A stretch of DNA of 64,000 nucleotides from Rhizophagus irregularis (GCF_026210795.1 NC_089458.1:744001-808000), one strand, 5' to 3'; shown: positions 46,284 through 58,694, numbered from the stretch's first letter. Numbers and translations: made by a program. The notes: generated by a model not told the origin, from the letters alone.

Positions 46284-47154
46284 TATTTCTTTAATTATAA
46301 TTATAAAAAAATTTAATTATAATACTTATTTACTTAGTTATTTTTACATATTAACTATTGTAATTTAAAATTTAAAAAATAAACCATTTTGAAAAATTTG
46401 TAAAATTATTGCAAATTATTAGAAAATTTTAGGATATAATGAATATTTATATTCAAATTTATTAGTTAATCTTTAAAACATAAACAAAATGAATTTTCAT
46501 ATAATATATAATATTAAAATGGATGTAGAATTTTACTTGATTGGTGTTTTACATTTAGTAATGCAAAAAATATTGATTTTATATTAAAATATTTTTTATT
46601 ATACTTTTCTAAGTAAAATGTAAAAAAAAATTTATTTTAGAATTGTTTTTAAATAAGGTAATAACTATGATTAACCACTAGTTATTATAACCATCTGTTT
46701 AATAAAATTTTAAATTTTAAAATTTTAAAATTAAATTTTATAAAATTTTGATATTTATGTAATTTGTCATGTGATGATTACATGTCGACTATTTTTATAC
46801 TACTGAGTACTGATTGATTTATCAGCTTTTAAATCTTTTTCTCACGCCTTTCTTACATTCTTTCTCTTTCATTTCATTTGTTTTATTTACATCTTCTATT
46901 TCATTTACAAATTTATTTCATTACTTGTTTATTTTCATCATTGATTCATATATTTTATTTACTCTTATAAAATTGCATGAAAAAGAACATATGATACATC
47001 TTTTTCACTCATTTTATTCATTTTTATTTTTAATATCACTACTATCCTTTAATAATGTAATTTTAATATGGCTGAATTTGATCAGAAATCTAATATAAGT
47101 ATGCTTCTTATTTGCTTGGTTTTAGAGAGTTTTTTTTTGGTTTTAATTAATTAA
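46284..47154. other. AT-rich DNA, no gene seen
   Basis: Open frames here (e.g. 46814-47098) are T-rich artefacts rich in Phe/Leu/Ile/Ser without motifs. Confidence 0.5.
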
Positions 47155-47268
47155 TTAGAGTTAAGGTTAGGATTAGGGTTAGGGTTAAGATTAAGATTAA
47201 GATTAGGGTTAAGATTAGTTGAAGTTAATGTTAAAGTTAGAATTAGGATTAGGGTTAGGATTAGAGAA
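47155..47268. repeat. Degenerate telomere-like (TTAGGG)n tract
   Basis: About 19 hexamer-like units of TTAGGG, TTAGGA, TTAAGA, TTAAGG, TTGAAG and similar, including consecutive exact TTAGGG units near 47175-47186. TTAGGG is the telomere repeat of most fungi. Here it is interstitial, decayed, and adjacent to transposon remnants. Confidence 0.8.
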
Positions 47269-47971
47269 TAGCTATTAATTATATACTAACTGAAACCTTT
47301 ATTTACATATATATATTTTTTTAGGCTTTCTTTATAATAGTTCTAATGATAACAATTATGAAGATTACAAAAGTGGATTAGAAAATAAAAGTGAGAAACA
47401 TACAAGTATTGAGTATTGGTAAAGAATTTGACTCATGGGAGGAAGTTAATAAATTTTTGATGAATATGTGCTATCAAAAGGTTTTGCTATAAGAAAATGC
47501 AGAGGAGATTATATTACTTTAAAGGATAGTTTACAACGCCTTGTTAAAAGAACTTACTCATGTATTTTTTCAGGTAATTATAGACTAAATAAAACAACTA
47601 ATTTATCAAAGCAGCATCAACGTACTTTAAATTCAATTGGATATCCCTGAAAAGCTAGTTTGAATTGAACTAAAACATTTTCTGCTAATCACAATCATTC
47701 ATTGAATCCATATACAGTCAGGCCTCTATGTACCGATATCGTATAGACCGATATTTTCATGTACTGATAGAATTTTCGTGTCCCATTTCACAACTAGTAA
47801 AAAATCCTTGTTGTACCAATATTACATATTGTTTCACGATGTAACATGTATCGATACTTTTCTTTGTCCCCTTTTAATTAACATATAGTAAGATGTACCA
47901 ATATTTTAGGTTACACCAGTATATAACCTTACTTAACGCGTCGTAGTGCATCTTTGTTTGCTTTAGAAATC

Positions 47972-49702
47972 ATGTCTCAACTACAAGTAAAAAGGAAGTT
48001 AACTCAAGATGCTTCTCAAACAAAGAAAAGAGTCGTTTTAACACATGCACAAAAAAGACAACTCTGTTTAGATTATCAAAACACGCTACGGCCTACTCAA
48101 GAAGGACTTGCCACCTTGTATAATATTAAGCAAAATACAGTTTCTGATATCTTAAAAAAGAAAGAAAAGTGGCTGAATGTAAATCCAGACTCAGAAGAGT
48201 CAAATAAACAGAGGGAAAAGCCTGTTCGCTTCCCTCAAGTAGAGGAGGCTCTTTCATTATGGATAACTAATGCACTTGCTGCAGATCTTGTTATTAATAC
48301 TGATATTTTACGTGAAAAAGCTAAATTTTTTGCACAACAGTTTGAAGTTAATAATTTTGCAGCTTAATGGATGGATTAATGGATTTAAAGAACGTCGCAG
48401 TTTAAAACAGTATGTTAAGTGGGGTGAAGCAAAAAGTGCTCCATTGGAAACATTAGACGAAGAAAGGAAGATTTTACGTGAAATCATTAAAGATTATGAT
48501 TTAAATGATGTTTTCAATTGCGATGAAACAGGTAATCCTAAATTTTCTTTAAAATAATTAAATAATATTCTAATATTTACTGTTTATATTTTAGGATTGT
48601 ATTGGGATCTTGAACCATCAAAGACATTAGCACAAGGCCCACTTTCCGGAAAAAAAAATCAAAAAAACGTGTTACACTCCTGCTTACATGCAATGCAACT
48701 GGGACGGAGAAATTAAAGCCACTTTTTATCCATACTTATCAAAAACTACGAATCTTACATGGAAAAAAAAAGGAAGATTTACCAGTTAATTATTATTGGA
48801 ATTCAACTGCTTGGATGCAGGTTCCGATATGGAATGATTATCTCACAAAATTGGACAGACAGATGCGATTACAAGGCCGCCACATTCTTTTACTGGTTGA
48901 TAATGCACCAGTGCATATCATAGATGAAAATACAAATTTAACAAATGTGGCTGTGCATTTTTTGCCACCAAATACTACAGCGCATTTGCAGCCTTGTGAT
49001 GCAGGAATAATTAATTCTTTTAAAGTGAGTAATAGTTTTTTAATTAATTTAAAAACAGTAAAATTTTACAATCTAAATTCAAATTACATTGTATTAATTA
49101 TGTAATTCTTTAATAATTCAGGCACAATATCGAAAATTACTCATTAGAAACAGGATCGAGGCATATGAAATTTCACAAGAATTAAGAAAAGAGACTGTTC
49201 CACTAAATATTTATGATGCTATTAATTTTAGCAAAAATGCTTGGAATTCTGTAAGTCAGCAGACGATTTTTAATTGTTGGAAAGCATCGGGAATTCTTCG
49301 CAGGATGAGATGGATGGTGAAATTGAAGATGATGATCAAGTATTTCGCATGATGAAATTCATAATGAAATGGAGATACAAGAGTTGATTTACCAACTTCC
49401 ATTTGATGATCACATGGACGTAACAGAATTTCTTCATATAGATGACAACTTGAAAGGTGGTGAAGGGTTAACTGATGAAGAAATCGTGTCTTATGGTGAA
49501 ATCCAAGAATACCAAAATAGCCGAACCAGAAACTGAAGAATCCTTTGAAGTGATTTCTACTAAAGAAGCCCTGGGTCACTTGGATGATCTTGTTTTATTT
49601 TTTGAATACTCATCAGATACTTCTATTAACCCAGAATTATTAAATGTCTTAAAGAAATTAAGACGTCAAGTATTGACATTATACATTAATAACGCAAAGT
49701 AA
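47972..49702 (+). pseudogene. Tigger/pogo transposase (DDE_1), frameshifted
   Basis: Starts MSQLQVKRKLTQDASQTKKR. A psq-type HTH (HAQKRQLCLDYQNTLRPTQE) and a CENP-B/Tc5 HTH (about residues 80-150) are followed by NGWINGFKERRSLK. The catalytic core shows FNCDETG, LLLVDNAPVH and LQPCDAGIINSFK, the three acidic residues of the DDE_1 family. Two GT-AG introns (48532-48594, 49025-49121) fit the frame. Breaks: a shift after VNNFAA (about 48365), another in an A-run at about 48650-48665, and shifts after 49290. The C-terminal end (IAEPETEESFEVISTKEALG) is still readable. Not functional as it stands. Confidence 0.85.
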
Positions 49703-49719
49703 ACAACATTAGATAGTTT

Positions 49720-50430
49720 CTAGGGGTTAGATAAATAAACGGGGGGTCCAACTCAAATGTTACACAGACTGATCAGTGATCGCCAGAACTGAAGCCATAT
49801 GTAAATTACTATGTGTTACTATTAAAATTAAATATTACCCCATGTTTAAAGTGAAAGATCTGCCGATAATCAATATAATCTATGAAAAAAAATGATAAAT
49901 CGGTAATGACGAAATGTGAAACTACACGAAAATATTTTTTTTTCGAAATATTCTGTCTATATTTTTTAAAATTTTGGATCGGCTGTTTGAAATACCTCAA
50001 AAACATATAAAAGTTTATTTACACACTTGAAAATAATACATAATAAAAGAAGAAAAAGCTATTTTAAAATGTTTCACGTAAAAATATTTAGTATATACTT
50101 GTTGAAATCTCGAAAAAAAGGATATAATTTTAACTTACTATCATAAAAGAGCAAAAAACATATAAAATTAAGAACAAAGCAACCAGTGATCTAATTTTAA
50201 TGAAAAAACTTCGCCTATATGTAGCTAGCATATACAACCTCTTTGGCTTCAGGGATCGGCTGCTTTTCTATGTGTACGTGTTGAAAAAATAAAAAAAAAG
50301 TGAAATTTTAATATGAAAATTCGTTTGTGTAACCAATATATGAGAGTGACAGTTCTGGCGGTCAATGATTTCAATGATTAGCCTGTGTAACATTTGAGTT
50401 GGACCCCCCGTTTATTTATCTAACCCCTAG
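49720..50430. mobile_element. 711-bp MITE nested in the pogo element
   Basis: Forty-eight-bp perfect inverted termini beginning CTAGGGGTTAGATAAATAAA and continuing through a ggggggtccaactc stretch. Direct repeats ATAGTTT lie at 49713-49719 and 50431-50437; an adjacent G/C makes 8 bp possible. Placed just after the transposase stop codon. The perfect termini suggest a fairly recent insertion. Confidence 0.88.
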
Positions 50431-52290
50431 ATAGTTTTATTCAATAATATGTACTATTAAATAGTCTTAATTAGTTATGCTAATATTCTAATACAGTATA
50501 CTGTAATAATGATAATAAATTTCAATTATTATTGCCATAAACCATTAAATTTTATTTTTCGTTCAATTTAAGATTTTTTGTTATACAAACGATCACAAAA
50601 AATTTTTATATACCAATATTGATCAACATAATATAATAATATCGGTATACAAAATTTTCATAATGAACCGATAATCTGATATACCGATATTTTTTCTCAA
50701 AACAACAGCATCGGTACATAGAGTTCCGACTGTATACATAAAACTTCACTAAAATACTGACATTTTTCTAAAGAAATAAAAACTGATATAAAATTTTATA
50801 TGACATATGGTAGACCTTCAATTGGTGCTAAAATTATTCAAAATTTGCTGCAAGCAAAGTATTTACAACAGTATATACATTCTAAAACACTTTATAATTC
50901 TATTCAAGAATGCAAACCTTTAATACCTACTGTATTACAACATAATGCAATAAATTTGCTTAATTTATTGAGAGAATATCAAATTAAAAATCCAGAATGG
51001 TATTATCAAGCTCGTTTAATAAAACAGATGGAAGACTTTCTTCAATATTTTGGATGTTTCTAACACAAAAACAACTCTGGTTACAATATCATGATATTGT
51101 AATTAATGATTTAATATACAAAAAAAATCGCTATGATTTGACCTTAAATATTATTATTTGTATTGACTGTGATAATTATACCAAATTGGTTGCATGTACT
51201 TTAGTTGATGATGAAACTGAAGCAACATTTAAATAAATTTATGAAAATATTAAAATTGCTACTGGAAATATTGTGTCATATTCAATATATACTGATAGAA
51301 ATCCCACTATATTTTGAGCTATTAAAAGTGTTTTTAATACAACAGTGCATTTTATTTGTATTTATCATATTGATCAAAATATTCAAAAGAAATTAAAAAG
51401 TGTTCTTGGATCAAATTTTACTTAATTTTATAAAGATTTTATTAAGCATGAAACAGTTTGAATATTGAAAAGTTTAATTTCTATTGGAAAAAATTGAAAA
51501 ATAATTATCCATTAGCAGTTCCATATTTAAATTAAGTATTAGACCAAAATTAAACTATATGGGCACTTTGTTATAATCGTAAAATATTTACTGCTGGTAT
51601 TCAAAGTATTTCACAAGTAGAAGCAATGAATTCTATTATTGCATCTTATACAAATCGAAGTACTGGACTTTGCCAATTATTTAATATTCTAATGGACTGA
51701 TGTGATTTGGAAGCAAATAATATTTTGATTAATTAGCAATTGCAAAAACAACTAAATGTTTCATTAAGAAATTCAGAATTATTTGTTACCTAATATGCAT
51801 AATAAAATTCGTATTTAGATTTCTAAAAGTTTCTTATATACAGTTCAATAATTTGATAGCAACCTTGAAAAATATATTAATGTAAGTAATTTTGATAACT
51901 TTTTATTTGCTTTTATTTATTAATTATTCACTAATTTGTAATTAAATAATTAGTTACAGAGTGAAATTAATAATACAACTAAAGGATATCTTGAAGAAAT
52001 GTATAAAAAACTGCAAATTAACTTGAAAACATTATTGGAAATTTGGAATATGTAGAACAGCAATATATTACATCTTTGTGAATTATTAGACCTATGGTTT
52101 CAAATTGGAATCATCATATTTTGATTTTAAATGATGGATCTTTTTTATACACATGCTTCACAATTATTAACTTTGGAATACCTTGTCAACATTTTTTTTG
52201 TTTAATGAAATATACAATCAAGTAATGCACAATTTGCAATGGCCTTAATTAATCGTGATAGTTTAATGATGAGTCTAGGCCCTATATTTA

Positions 52291-53289
52291 TCTAAATTTA
52301 TAGAATTAATCTATAGTAATTTATTTTAAATAACATATGTATCAACATATAGACCTTATCTTCTGTTATTTTTACACTCTGAGGAAAATAAGAATCATAA
52401 CAAATCTTTCTGATGCAGTGATATTATAGGACATATATATAAATATTAGACAGTTCTGGATCAGATAATCTAATTTATATCTGTTATTATTTTATGTTTT
52501 GTTGTGAAATGATTTTTCTTTAAATTTAAAGAATAAAAACTATTCCAATAGTTTTTTGTTAAATAAATAATAAAGAGCGATTCATAACATTTTTTATTAT
52601 AATAATTAATAAAATTATTGCGAAATAGTTTTTTCTTTAAATTAAAAAATAAAAACTATTTGTAATAATTTATTATAATAATTAATTTTTACTAATTTTG
52701 AATTTTTTTTATTAATTTTAATCAGTTTTACTAATTTTAGATTAATTATTAGTTTTGGATTAGTTTTATCAATTTCAAATTAGTTTTATCAGTTTTGGAT
52801 TAGTTTTACTAGTTTCAGATTAGTTTTATTAGTTTCAACTTTCAAATTAATTTTACCAGTTTTATCAGTTTTGAAAAATAAAAAATTTCAGAAATAGTTT
52901 TACCAAGTTTCAATTTTGACAGTTTCAAAAACTACTAAATTTTGGGTAACATCTTTAATAATAGAAAGGCTAAATACTAATAATTTGGATGTTTAAATTT
53001 AATACGACATAAAAGCATTCATGTAAGTTTTAAATCATAAAATTGCCAAAATTTGAAATTTAGCTTATCCCCGTCTACCGTCTTATCTATCGTACTTATC
53101 ATATAACTAAATACGAATGCCCATAAAACATAAGTAATATAATATATATTAGAATTTACGTAAATACAATTCACAAAAAAAATAATTATAATAATATTTT
53201 TGTTTATTGTATAATGAATATTTATTGAGTATTCATAAAAATTTAAATATATATATATGTTTTATTATACTGCGAAAAAATTTGACTAA
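52291..53289. other. AT-rich DNA with a short-period repeat
   Basis: Apart from the repeat at 52680-52935, no structure is recognised; probably the 3' part of the MULE and neighbouring decayed DNA. Confidence 0.4.
52680..52935. repeat. Degenerate (TTAGTTTTAtcAGTTTyrGA)n repeat
   Basis: About ten to twelve irregular copies of 'attagttttatcagttttgg', period 20-24 bp, with substitutions. Confidence 0.75.
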
Positions 53290-53540
53290 GCTTAATTAAT
53301 AATTTATCTTATTGCCATTACCTTTAATTATTTGTTCTAATCTTAATGACATACTTTTAATTAAATTAATAAAAATTTCCAGTTCAATTCTTTTCCATTC
53401 TTTTCGAATTATATTCTGAAAAATATCTATAGTAATTGATTTTTTTACTACCAGTTTATTAACTTGCCTCTCTACACACCTTTTCAATATGTTCCACAAA
53501 TTCTTTATAGGATAAAGACTATTTTCTCATAATGTAGCTA
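53290..53540 (-). pseudogene. 3' end of a Tc1/mariner-type transposase
   Basis: Minus-strand reading: PIKNLWNILKRCVERQVNKL, KEWKRIELEIFINLIKSMSL, RLEQIIKGNGNKINY, stop. The 'PIENLW..LKR.V...' and 'NLI.SM..R...II...G..I.Y' order is the C terminus of DDE_3 (Tc1) transposases. A stop and changed residues lie just upstream (the 'SPDLN' region), and the catalytic N-terminal part is gone. Confidence 0.75.
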
Positions 53541-55009
53541 CCTTGATATGACATTGCGCAAAATTCTATAAGTCATATTATTATAGCTAAAGCATAATTA
53601 ATCGTAAATAAACACATAAAAAAATGACTGTCATATAAATATGTTTACTGTGATATCAGGTAAAATTATTTGCCAAGTAGATGTATATTGCAGAAATTAT
53701 TAAAGATTTTTAACATATAATTTTTATTATAATTATTTTTTTCGCATACTATAAGTTATTTTCAATATTTTATTAATAATTTTATTTAATAATAAATTAA
53801 ACATTATAATATTTATCAAAGTATTTATTGAATATTCATAAATAGCACTTATTAAATATAAAATGTATTGAAAAAATACCTATAAATGTTAAATTAAAGT
53901 ATTAAAAAAAAAATGCTTAAAAAATTAAATAATAAATAATAAAATATTGCAATATTTAAGTATTTATTTTTTTATTGCTTAATGAATGCAAATTTTTAAT
54001 ACTTATTGATTAAATACAAGATTCCATTTAGTTAAACTTCATGATAAAATAAGAACATATATAATATTAGTTTAATATAAGACTTTACTTTTTTACTTCC
54101 ATATAAAATGAGCATTAGCTAATTAAAATATAATATTAAATGATGGAAGTTTAATTATTAATAATTAAATATAATATTACAGAGGATGATCAATGATGGA
54201 TATGCAGACATTTTTCAAAATGAAAAAATTATATATATACTAATAAAGTAAAAGTAAAAATTTAAGTACAATACATTTATTGCATCTTTAGTTATTAATT
54301 AAAATAAAAATTTATCATTAAATTCTATTTTCATTTGCTATAATAATAGCTTATAGACATCTTATAATATTTCAGAAAAATATCTTTTATGTATTTTTAA
54401 TATATTTTTCAAATACTTTTGTTAAGAAATTTAGTAAGATATGTAAATATAATATAAATAATTTGATATTTATATACGCTAATCTTTACTCTAACCCTAA
54501 ATTTTAAAAATAACCCCTAAATTTTATGGACCAATTAGAATAATGGACAAATCACTGAACTATGATAATACCAAAATTTTTTTTCTAATTTTTATTATAT
54601 TCGCTAAGTTACTATATATTTATTATTTAAAAAAAATTATAATAAAATGTATTTTAATATTATTTTACTGGATTATAATATTAGATAATAGAATTGCTAT
54701 TTTTGAAATTCATCTCTTTGAACTTCAATTAAAATGCATCAATAAAAATCACAAAGGTAATGTAAATTAAATTTTATAAAGAATCACACAAATTAAACGT
54801 GCTAGTAAAGGTCTTGCAAAAAAAAAACAAGTACACTTTGAAAACTCAATTATGGCTTTTACAATCCCAAAGATCAAATAGTTTTAAAGACTTTGAATTT
54901 ACTGTAGAAAATAAAGAATATAGTGTAAACATTTAATATTAATTATGTTAAAAAAAAAATTGCAATCAATTAATTGCATATATACAAGATATAGAAAATA
55001 TACCTCATA
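53541..55009. other. AT-rich DNA, no gene seen
   Basis: Short CCCTAAA-like words near 54490-54530 are too few to call telomeric. Open frames are AT-driven. Confidence 0.45.
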
Positions 55010-55934
55010 TGGGCTGATTTGTTTACTCTGCATTAAAAGGAGTTATTAAATTGATTTTCATAATTTTTGTTACTCAAAATTGTTTTGTAATACCAAAAAA
55101 TCATCTGATTGATGATCACTTGACTAAATAATAAGTTGAACAAAAATTTACATTTGCGAAACTTAAATTATTAAATGTAAAAAAGCTGTGAAAAAACCCA
55201 TTTCACTAATAAAAAACCCATTTCTTATATATATGGAATTTTTAACATATATTATTAAAAAGTAAATATATTTTAATAAAATATAAAGTAAAATAAAAAT
55301 TTATATAGTCTTAGCAGCTATAAATGTTTATAAAAATATAATAAAAATATCATATAAAAGATGGTATCATAATAGATATTTTTAAACAATAAAAATAATT
55401 ATTTTATGTCGGAGTTTGTATTACTATCTTTAAATGCAAATATATCAAGATTCACTGATCCGTTTTCTATAATTTTAGGCTCGTTGAAAAGCCCTTGTTC
55501 TGGACTTTATAGGCGAAAAAAGAACTCGCCGATTGAATCATTAGATCCAGAGATATTTACATTTAAAGTTGAGGTACGAACTTTTTAACATGCTTAAATG
55601 CAAATATCTTGGGATCCACTAATCCATTTTTTATAAATTTAGGCTCTTTGGAAAGCCCTTGATCTGGTCTATATGAACGAAAAAAGAGCTTGCCGATTGG
55701 ATCACTGGATCTGGAGATATTTACGTTTAAAGTTGAAATACAAATTTTTAACATATATAGTAAGTGCTAAGAATTATATTAATTTAAAAGAAATATTTAC
55801 CAAATTATAGTATAATAACATTAAATAAAAATTTTTTAATACTCATCCCCAATTTACTGTATATTATATAGTATTTTGTATAATAAAAATGTAATAAAAT
55901 CAATATTTTAATTAAAGGTAGACAAATCAGCCCA
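55010..55934. mobile_element. TGGGCTGATTTGT-family MITE, copy C (TA TSD)
   Basis: Termini as in copy A, TA on both sides, 925 bp. It carries the two related 165-bp modules (about 55410-55575 and 55580-55750). Similar to copy A in inverse orientation and to copy B outside the modules. Confidence 0.82.
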
Positions 55935-55949
55935 TATGTCATGATGCAT

Positions 55950-57528
55950 AAAGCTCCGAACGGTTCAGGCTAAACTGGAAAACCGATCTGAAACTGGCTC
56001 AAAATTCGATTCAGTTTAGTTTGGGTATTAGAACTAAAAAACTGGCGATTCAGTTTAATTTAATCTGATTTTTTATAAAAATGCGAAAAATCGAATAGCC
56101 ATCTATCTAGTAATCATACAAAGTCGAGCTATATATCATTGGATTTGTCTTAATGAGACGCATTGAATGGCGGTAAAATCATGTCTCTAGCATTGATAAA
56201 TCACATGTTAACCCACGCTAAATGATTTATAAATAATTGGAATTAGAAAGCTATCTATCAGTGCTAGAGATATGATCTTAGCACCATTTGATGCGTCTCA
56301 GTGAGATGAATCTAATGAATATAAATTCGTCCATGTATGACTAGGGATGGCAATGGTTACGGTCATAACTGGTTATGACCAGTTAATAACCGTGATTGAT
56401 ATTGGTCAGTCAAAAGCTCTGACCGACCATTTTTGACCAACCGTTTGATCAACCATTTAACTGATCATTTAACCGATCGTTAACTAACCATTTAACCAAC
56501 CCTATTCATTTAACACTTTTTTTATGAACTTAATCAATAAAAAAAGTTGTATAATGTTTTTGTTAGCAGATTTAATAGAAAAAAACCTTTTTAACATTTT
56601 TTCTTAATTAAATTCACTAAAAAAAATGGTTAAATGGTCGGTTAAACGGTCAGAAAAATGGTCAGCAAAAATGTTCGGTCGGTCAAAGACCCATAATCAG
56701 TTATGACCGACCGATAACTGACCATGACCGACCATTGCCATCCTTATGTATGACCACTGGATGGTAAATAATGTCAAGTTTCACATTTTTTTAAAATTTT
56801 TGAGCGTTAAAAATTAAAAATTCTGATACATGAATTTATTTGTCATCCAATGGTCATACAAATATAAATTAGGCCTTATTGGATTTGTCTTGATGAGATG
56901 ATGATTAATAGATCGTAAGTTAATTTATGCTAAATAATTTATAAAAAATTGGCATTAATAGCAAACTATCTATCAATGCTAGAGATGTGATTTTACCACC
57001 ATTCGACTCATCTCATCGAGACGAATCCAATGAATTCTAATTCATATTTGTACGACCATTGGACGACAAATAAATTCATGTATCAGAATTTTAATTTTTA
57101 ACGCTCGAAATTTTTAAAAAAATGCGAAACTTAATATTATTCGCCATCCAGTGGTCATACACGGACGAATTTATATTTATTGGATTCGTCTCATTGAGAC
57201 GCGTCGAATGGTACTATGTCTCTAGCACCGATAGATAGCTTGCTAATTCTAATTATTGATAAATCATTTAGCGTGGGTTAACTTGTGATCTATCGATGCT
57301 AAAGATATGATCTTACCACCATTTGACGCGTCTCGTCGAGACGAATCCAATGATATATGGCTCGACTTTGTACGATCACTAAATAGATAGTTATGCAATT
57401 TTTCGCATTTTTATAAAAATCGGATTAAACTGAATTGAATCGCCAGTTTTTCAGTTCGGTTCTTACAGATTTTGGCTCTAATCTAAACCGTCTATAATTC
57501 AGACCAAACCACCCATTCAGAGCTTTAG
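55950..57528. mobile_element. 1.58-kb hAT-type hairpin MITE, TSD TGATGCAT
   Basis: Left end AAAGCTCCGAACGG and right end ...CCATTCAGAGCTTTAG form inverted termini. TGATGCAT flanks both (55942-55949, 57529-57536). Long imperfect inverted arms contain repeated 'gattcgtctcRatgagacg...gaatggYggta' modules. Interrupted by the 405-bp element at 56342-56746. Two extra bases at the right end make the termini slightly unequal. Confidence 0.82.
56342..56746. mobile_element. 405-bp hAT-type MITE, TSD TGTATGAC, nested
   Basis: TAGGGATGGCAATGGT at the left and the inverse of TAAGGATGGCAATGGT at the right; TGTATGAC at 56334-56341 and 56747-56754. The TAGGGATGGCAA-type terminus is reminiscent of hAT ends. 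Internal 'ggtcataactggttatgacc' words and 'aaccgaccRtt' runs repeat. Inserted into the left arm of the 1.58-kb element; its empty site is preserved in inverse form in the right arm (about 57150-57170). Confidence 0.9.
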
Positions 57529-58090
57529 TGATGCATATCTACACCTTGTAGCTGTAGAATTAATGTTATTACAAAAATATGCTATTTCTCAGATCTATTA
57601 AGAAGTTATTATGATCCTACTATCTTATACGCATTCTTTATTATTAATATGAATAATAATAGGATCCCAAAGAATATATATAATACTGGGATCTAATTTT
57701 ATAAACTTACTATGTAATTTCTTAATAATTCATATGTTTGAAATTGTATAACCAAATAGCAGTTACACAAAAAGTCAGATTTTTATTTGTATAACAATAA
57801 TGATTTTACTATAAGTAAGATTTTTATTTTTGTATAATGGATATTAGAATTTTTTTTATATATGTTTAAAATGTTTAAAATTTTTCAAAGTTTTTTTTTT
57901 ATTTTTTGTTTAAGAAATTTTAAGATATTTTTCAATAAAGAGTTTTTTTATTTGTTTTAAAAAACACTTGAAATATTTTTTAATAGAAATTGTTTTTTGT
58001 TTGAGAAGTTTTTAGGAGTTCGTTTTAAGACTTTTTTTTTAATAGAAATTAAGAAATTTTTTTAAAATTCATTTATAAAATTTAAAAAAA
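57529..58090. other. AT-rich DNA, no gene seen
   Basis: T-rich sequence with 'tttaagaaatttttaag'-type words. Nothing is recognised. Confidence 0.45.
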
Positions 58091-58407
58091 ATACATTTTA
58101 TTACATATCTTGGCATTCAGTGATTGTAGAGAGACGAAACACAGCTTATTAGATTCGTCTCAATATGATGAGTCGAATGGTGGTAGTTTCATATTTCTAG
58201 GTGTGATAGATGCTGAGTTATGTGATAAAATGTAAAAATGTACAGTAAAGAAAAATACAAAGTGCCAATGTGTGGTATAGCTTAATATCTATTCCACCTA
58301 GAAATACGAAACTACTACCATTCGATTCGTCTTGTCAAGACGAATCCAATGAGCTGTGTTTCATCTTTTTACAATCACTGGGTGGTGAGATATATAACAA
58401 AATGTAT
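58091..58407. mobile_element. Hairpin element sharing the GATTCGTCT module
   Basis: About 150-bp imperfect inverted arms: 'tacattttattacatatct...gattgtagagagacgaaaca' on the left pairs with '...tgtttcatctttttacaatc...aaaatgta' on the right. Both arms contain 'gattcgtct...gacgaatcgaatggtRgtagtttc' as in the 1.58-kb element. Confidence 0.7.
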
Positions 58408-58599
58408 TTTCTTTTATTTTATAGTATATACCTAGATTTTTGCATAAAACTTACTATATTATACATATTACATATTGGGCATATAAGGTATTTAAAATTT
58501 TAACTCTAATTTTGTTTAAAAATTTTATTTAAGTTATTTTTTAATAATTTTTTTAAAAAAATTTTTAAGTATTTGTTAGAATTTTTAAATAGTTTTTAA

Positions 58600-58685
58600 T
58601 AATATTTATTAAAATTTTTAATAAAATTTATTAAAATTTTTAATAAAATTTATTAAAATTTTTAATAAAATTTATTTATTTTTCT
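58600..58685. repeat. 22-bp tandem repeat, about four copies
   Basis: 'ttaaaatttttaataaaattta' repeated head to tail with few changes. Confidence 0.8.
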
Positions 58686-58694
58686 TTAAAAATT

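Larger units (their letters stand above)
47715..50732 (+). mobile_element. pogo/Tigger-type DNA transposon (3018 bp)
   Basis: Inverted termini CAGTCAGGCCTCTATGTACC (left) and the inverse of CAGTCGGAACTCTATGTACC (right), with TA on both sides (47713-47714, 50733-50734). It carries a broken DDE transposase and a nested 711-bp MITE. It is inserted in the MULE transposase remnant. Confidence 0.88.
47400..52290 (+). pseudogene. Decayed Mutator-like (MULE) transposase, split by a pogo element
   Basis: 5' part (47400-47709): GKEFDSWEEVNKFL, then after a frameshift VLSKGFAIRKCRGDYI and RTYSCIFSGNYRLN, the FAR1/MULE N-terminal zinc-binding region. 3' part (50735-52290): TYGRPSIGAKIIQNLLQAKY, NPEWYYQARLI, and near 52170 a SWIM-type finger FGIPCQHFFCLMKY. 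Many in-frame stops and frame changes. The gap between the parts is exactly the 3018-bp pogo element (47715-50732), so the host gene was whole before that insertion. MULE terminal repeats were not identified. Confidence 0.75.

Noticed and set aside
46814-47098. 94-codon plus-strand frame
   Set aside because: T-rich sequence giving Phe/Leu/Ser/Ile; no coding signature.
54480-54530. Second telomere-like patch (CCCTAAA words)
   Set aside because: Only two or three imperfect units; expected by chance in such DNA.
54543-54770. 75-codon plus-strand frame
   Set aside because: AT-rich Ile/Tyr/Leu composition, no motif, next to repeats.
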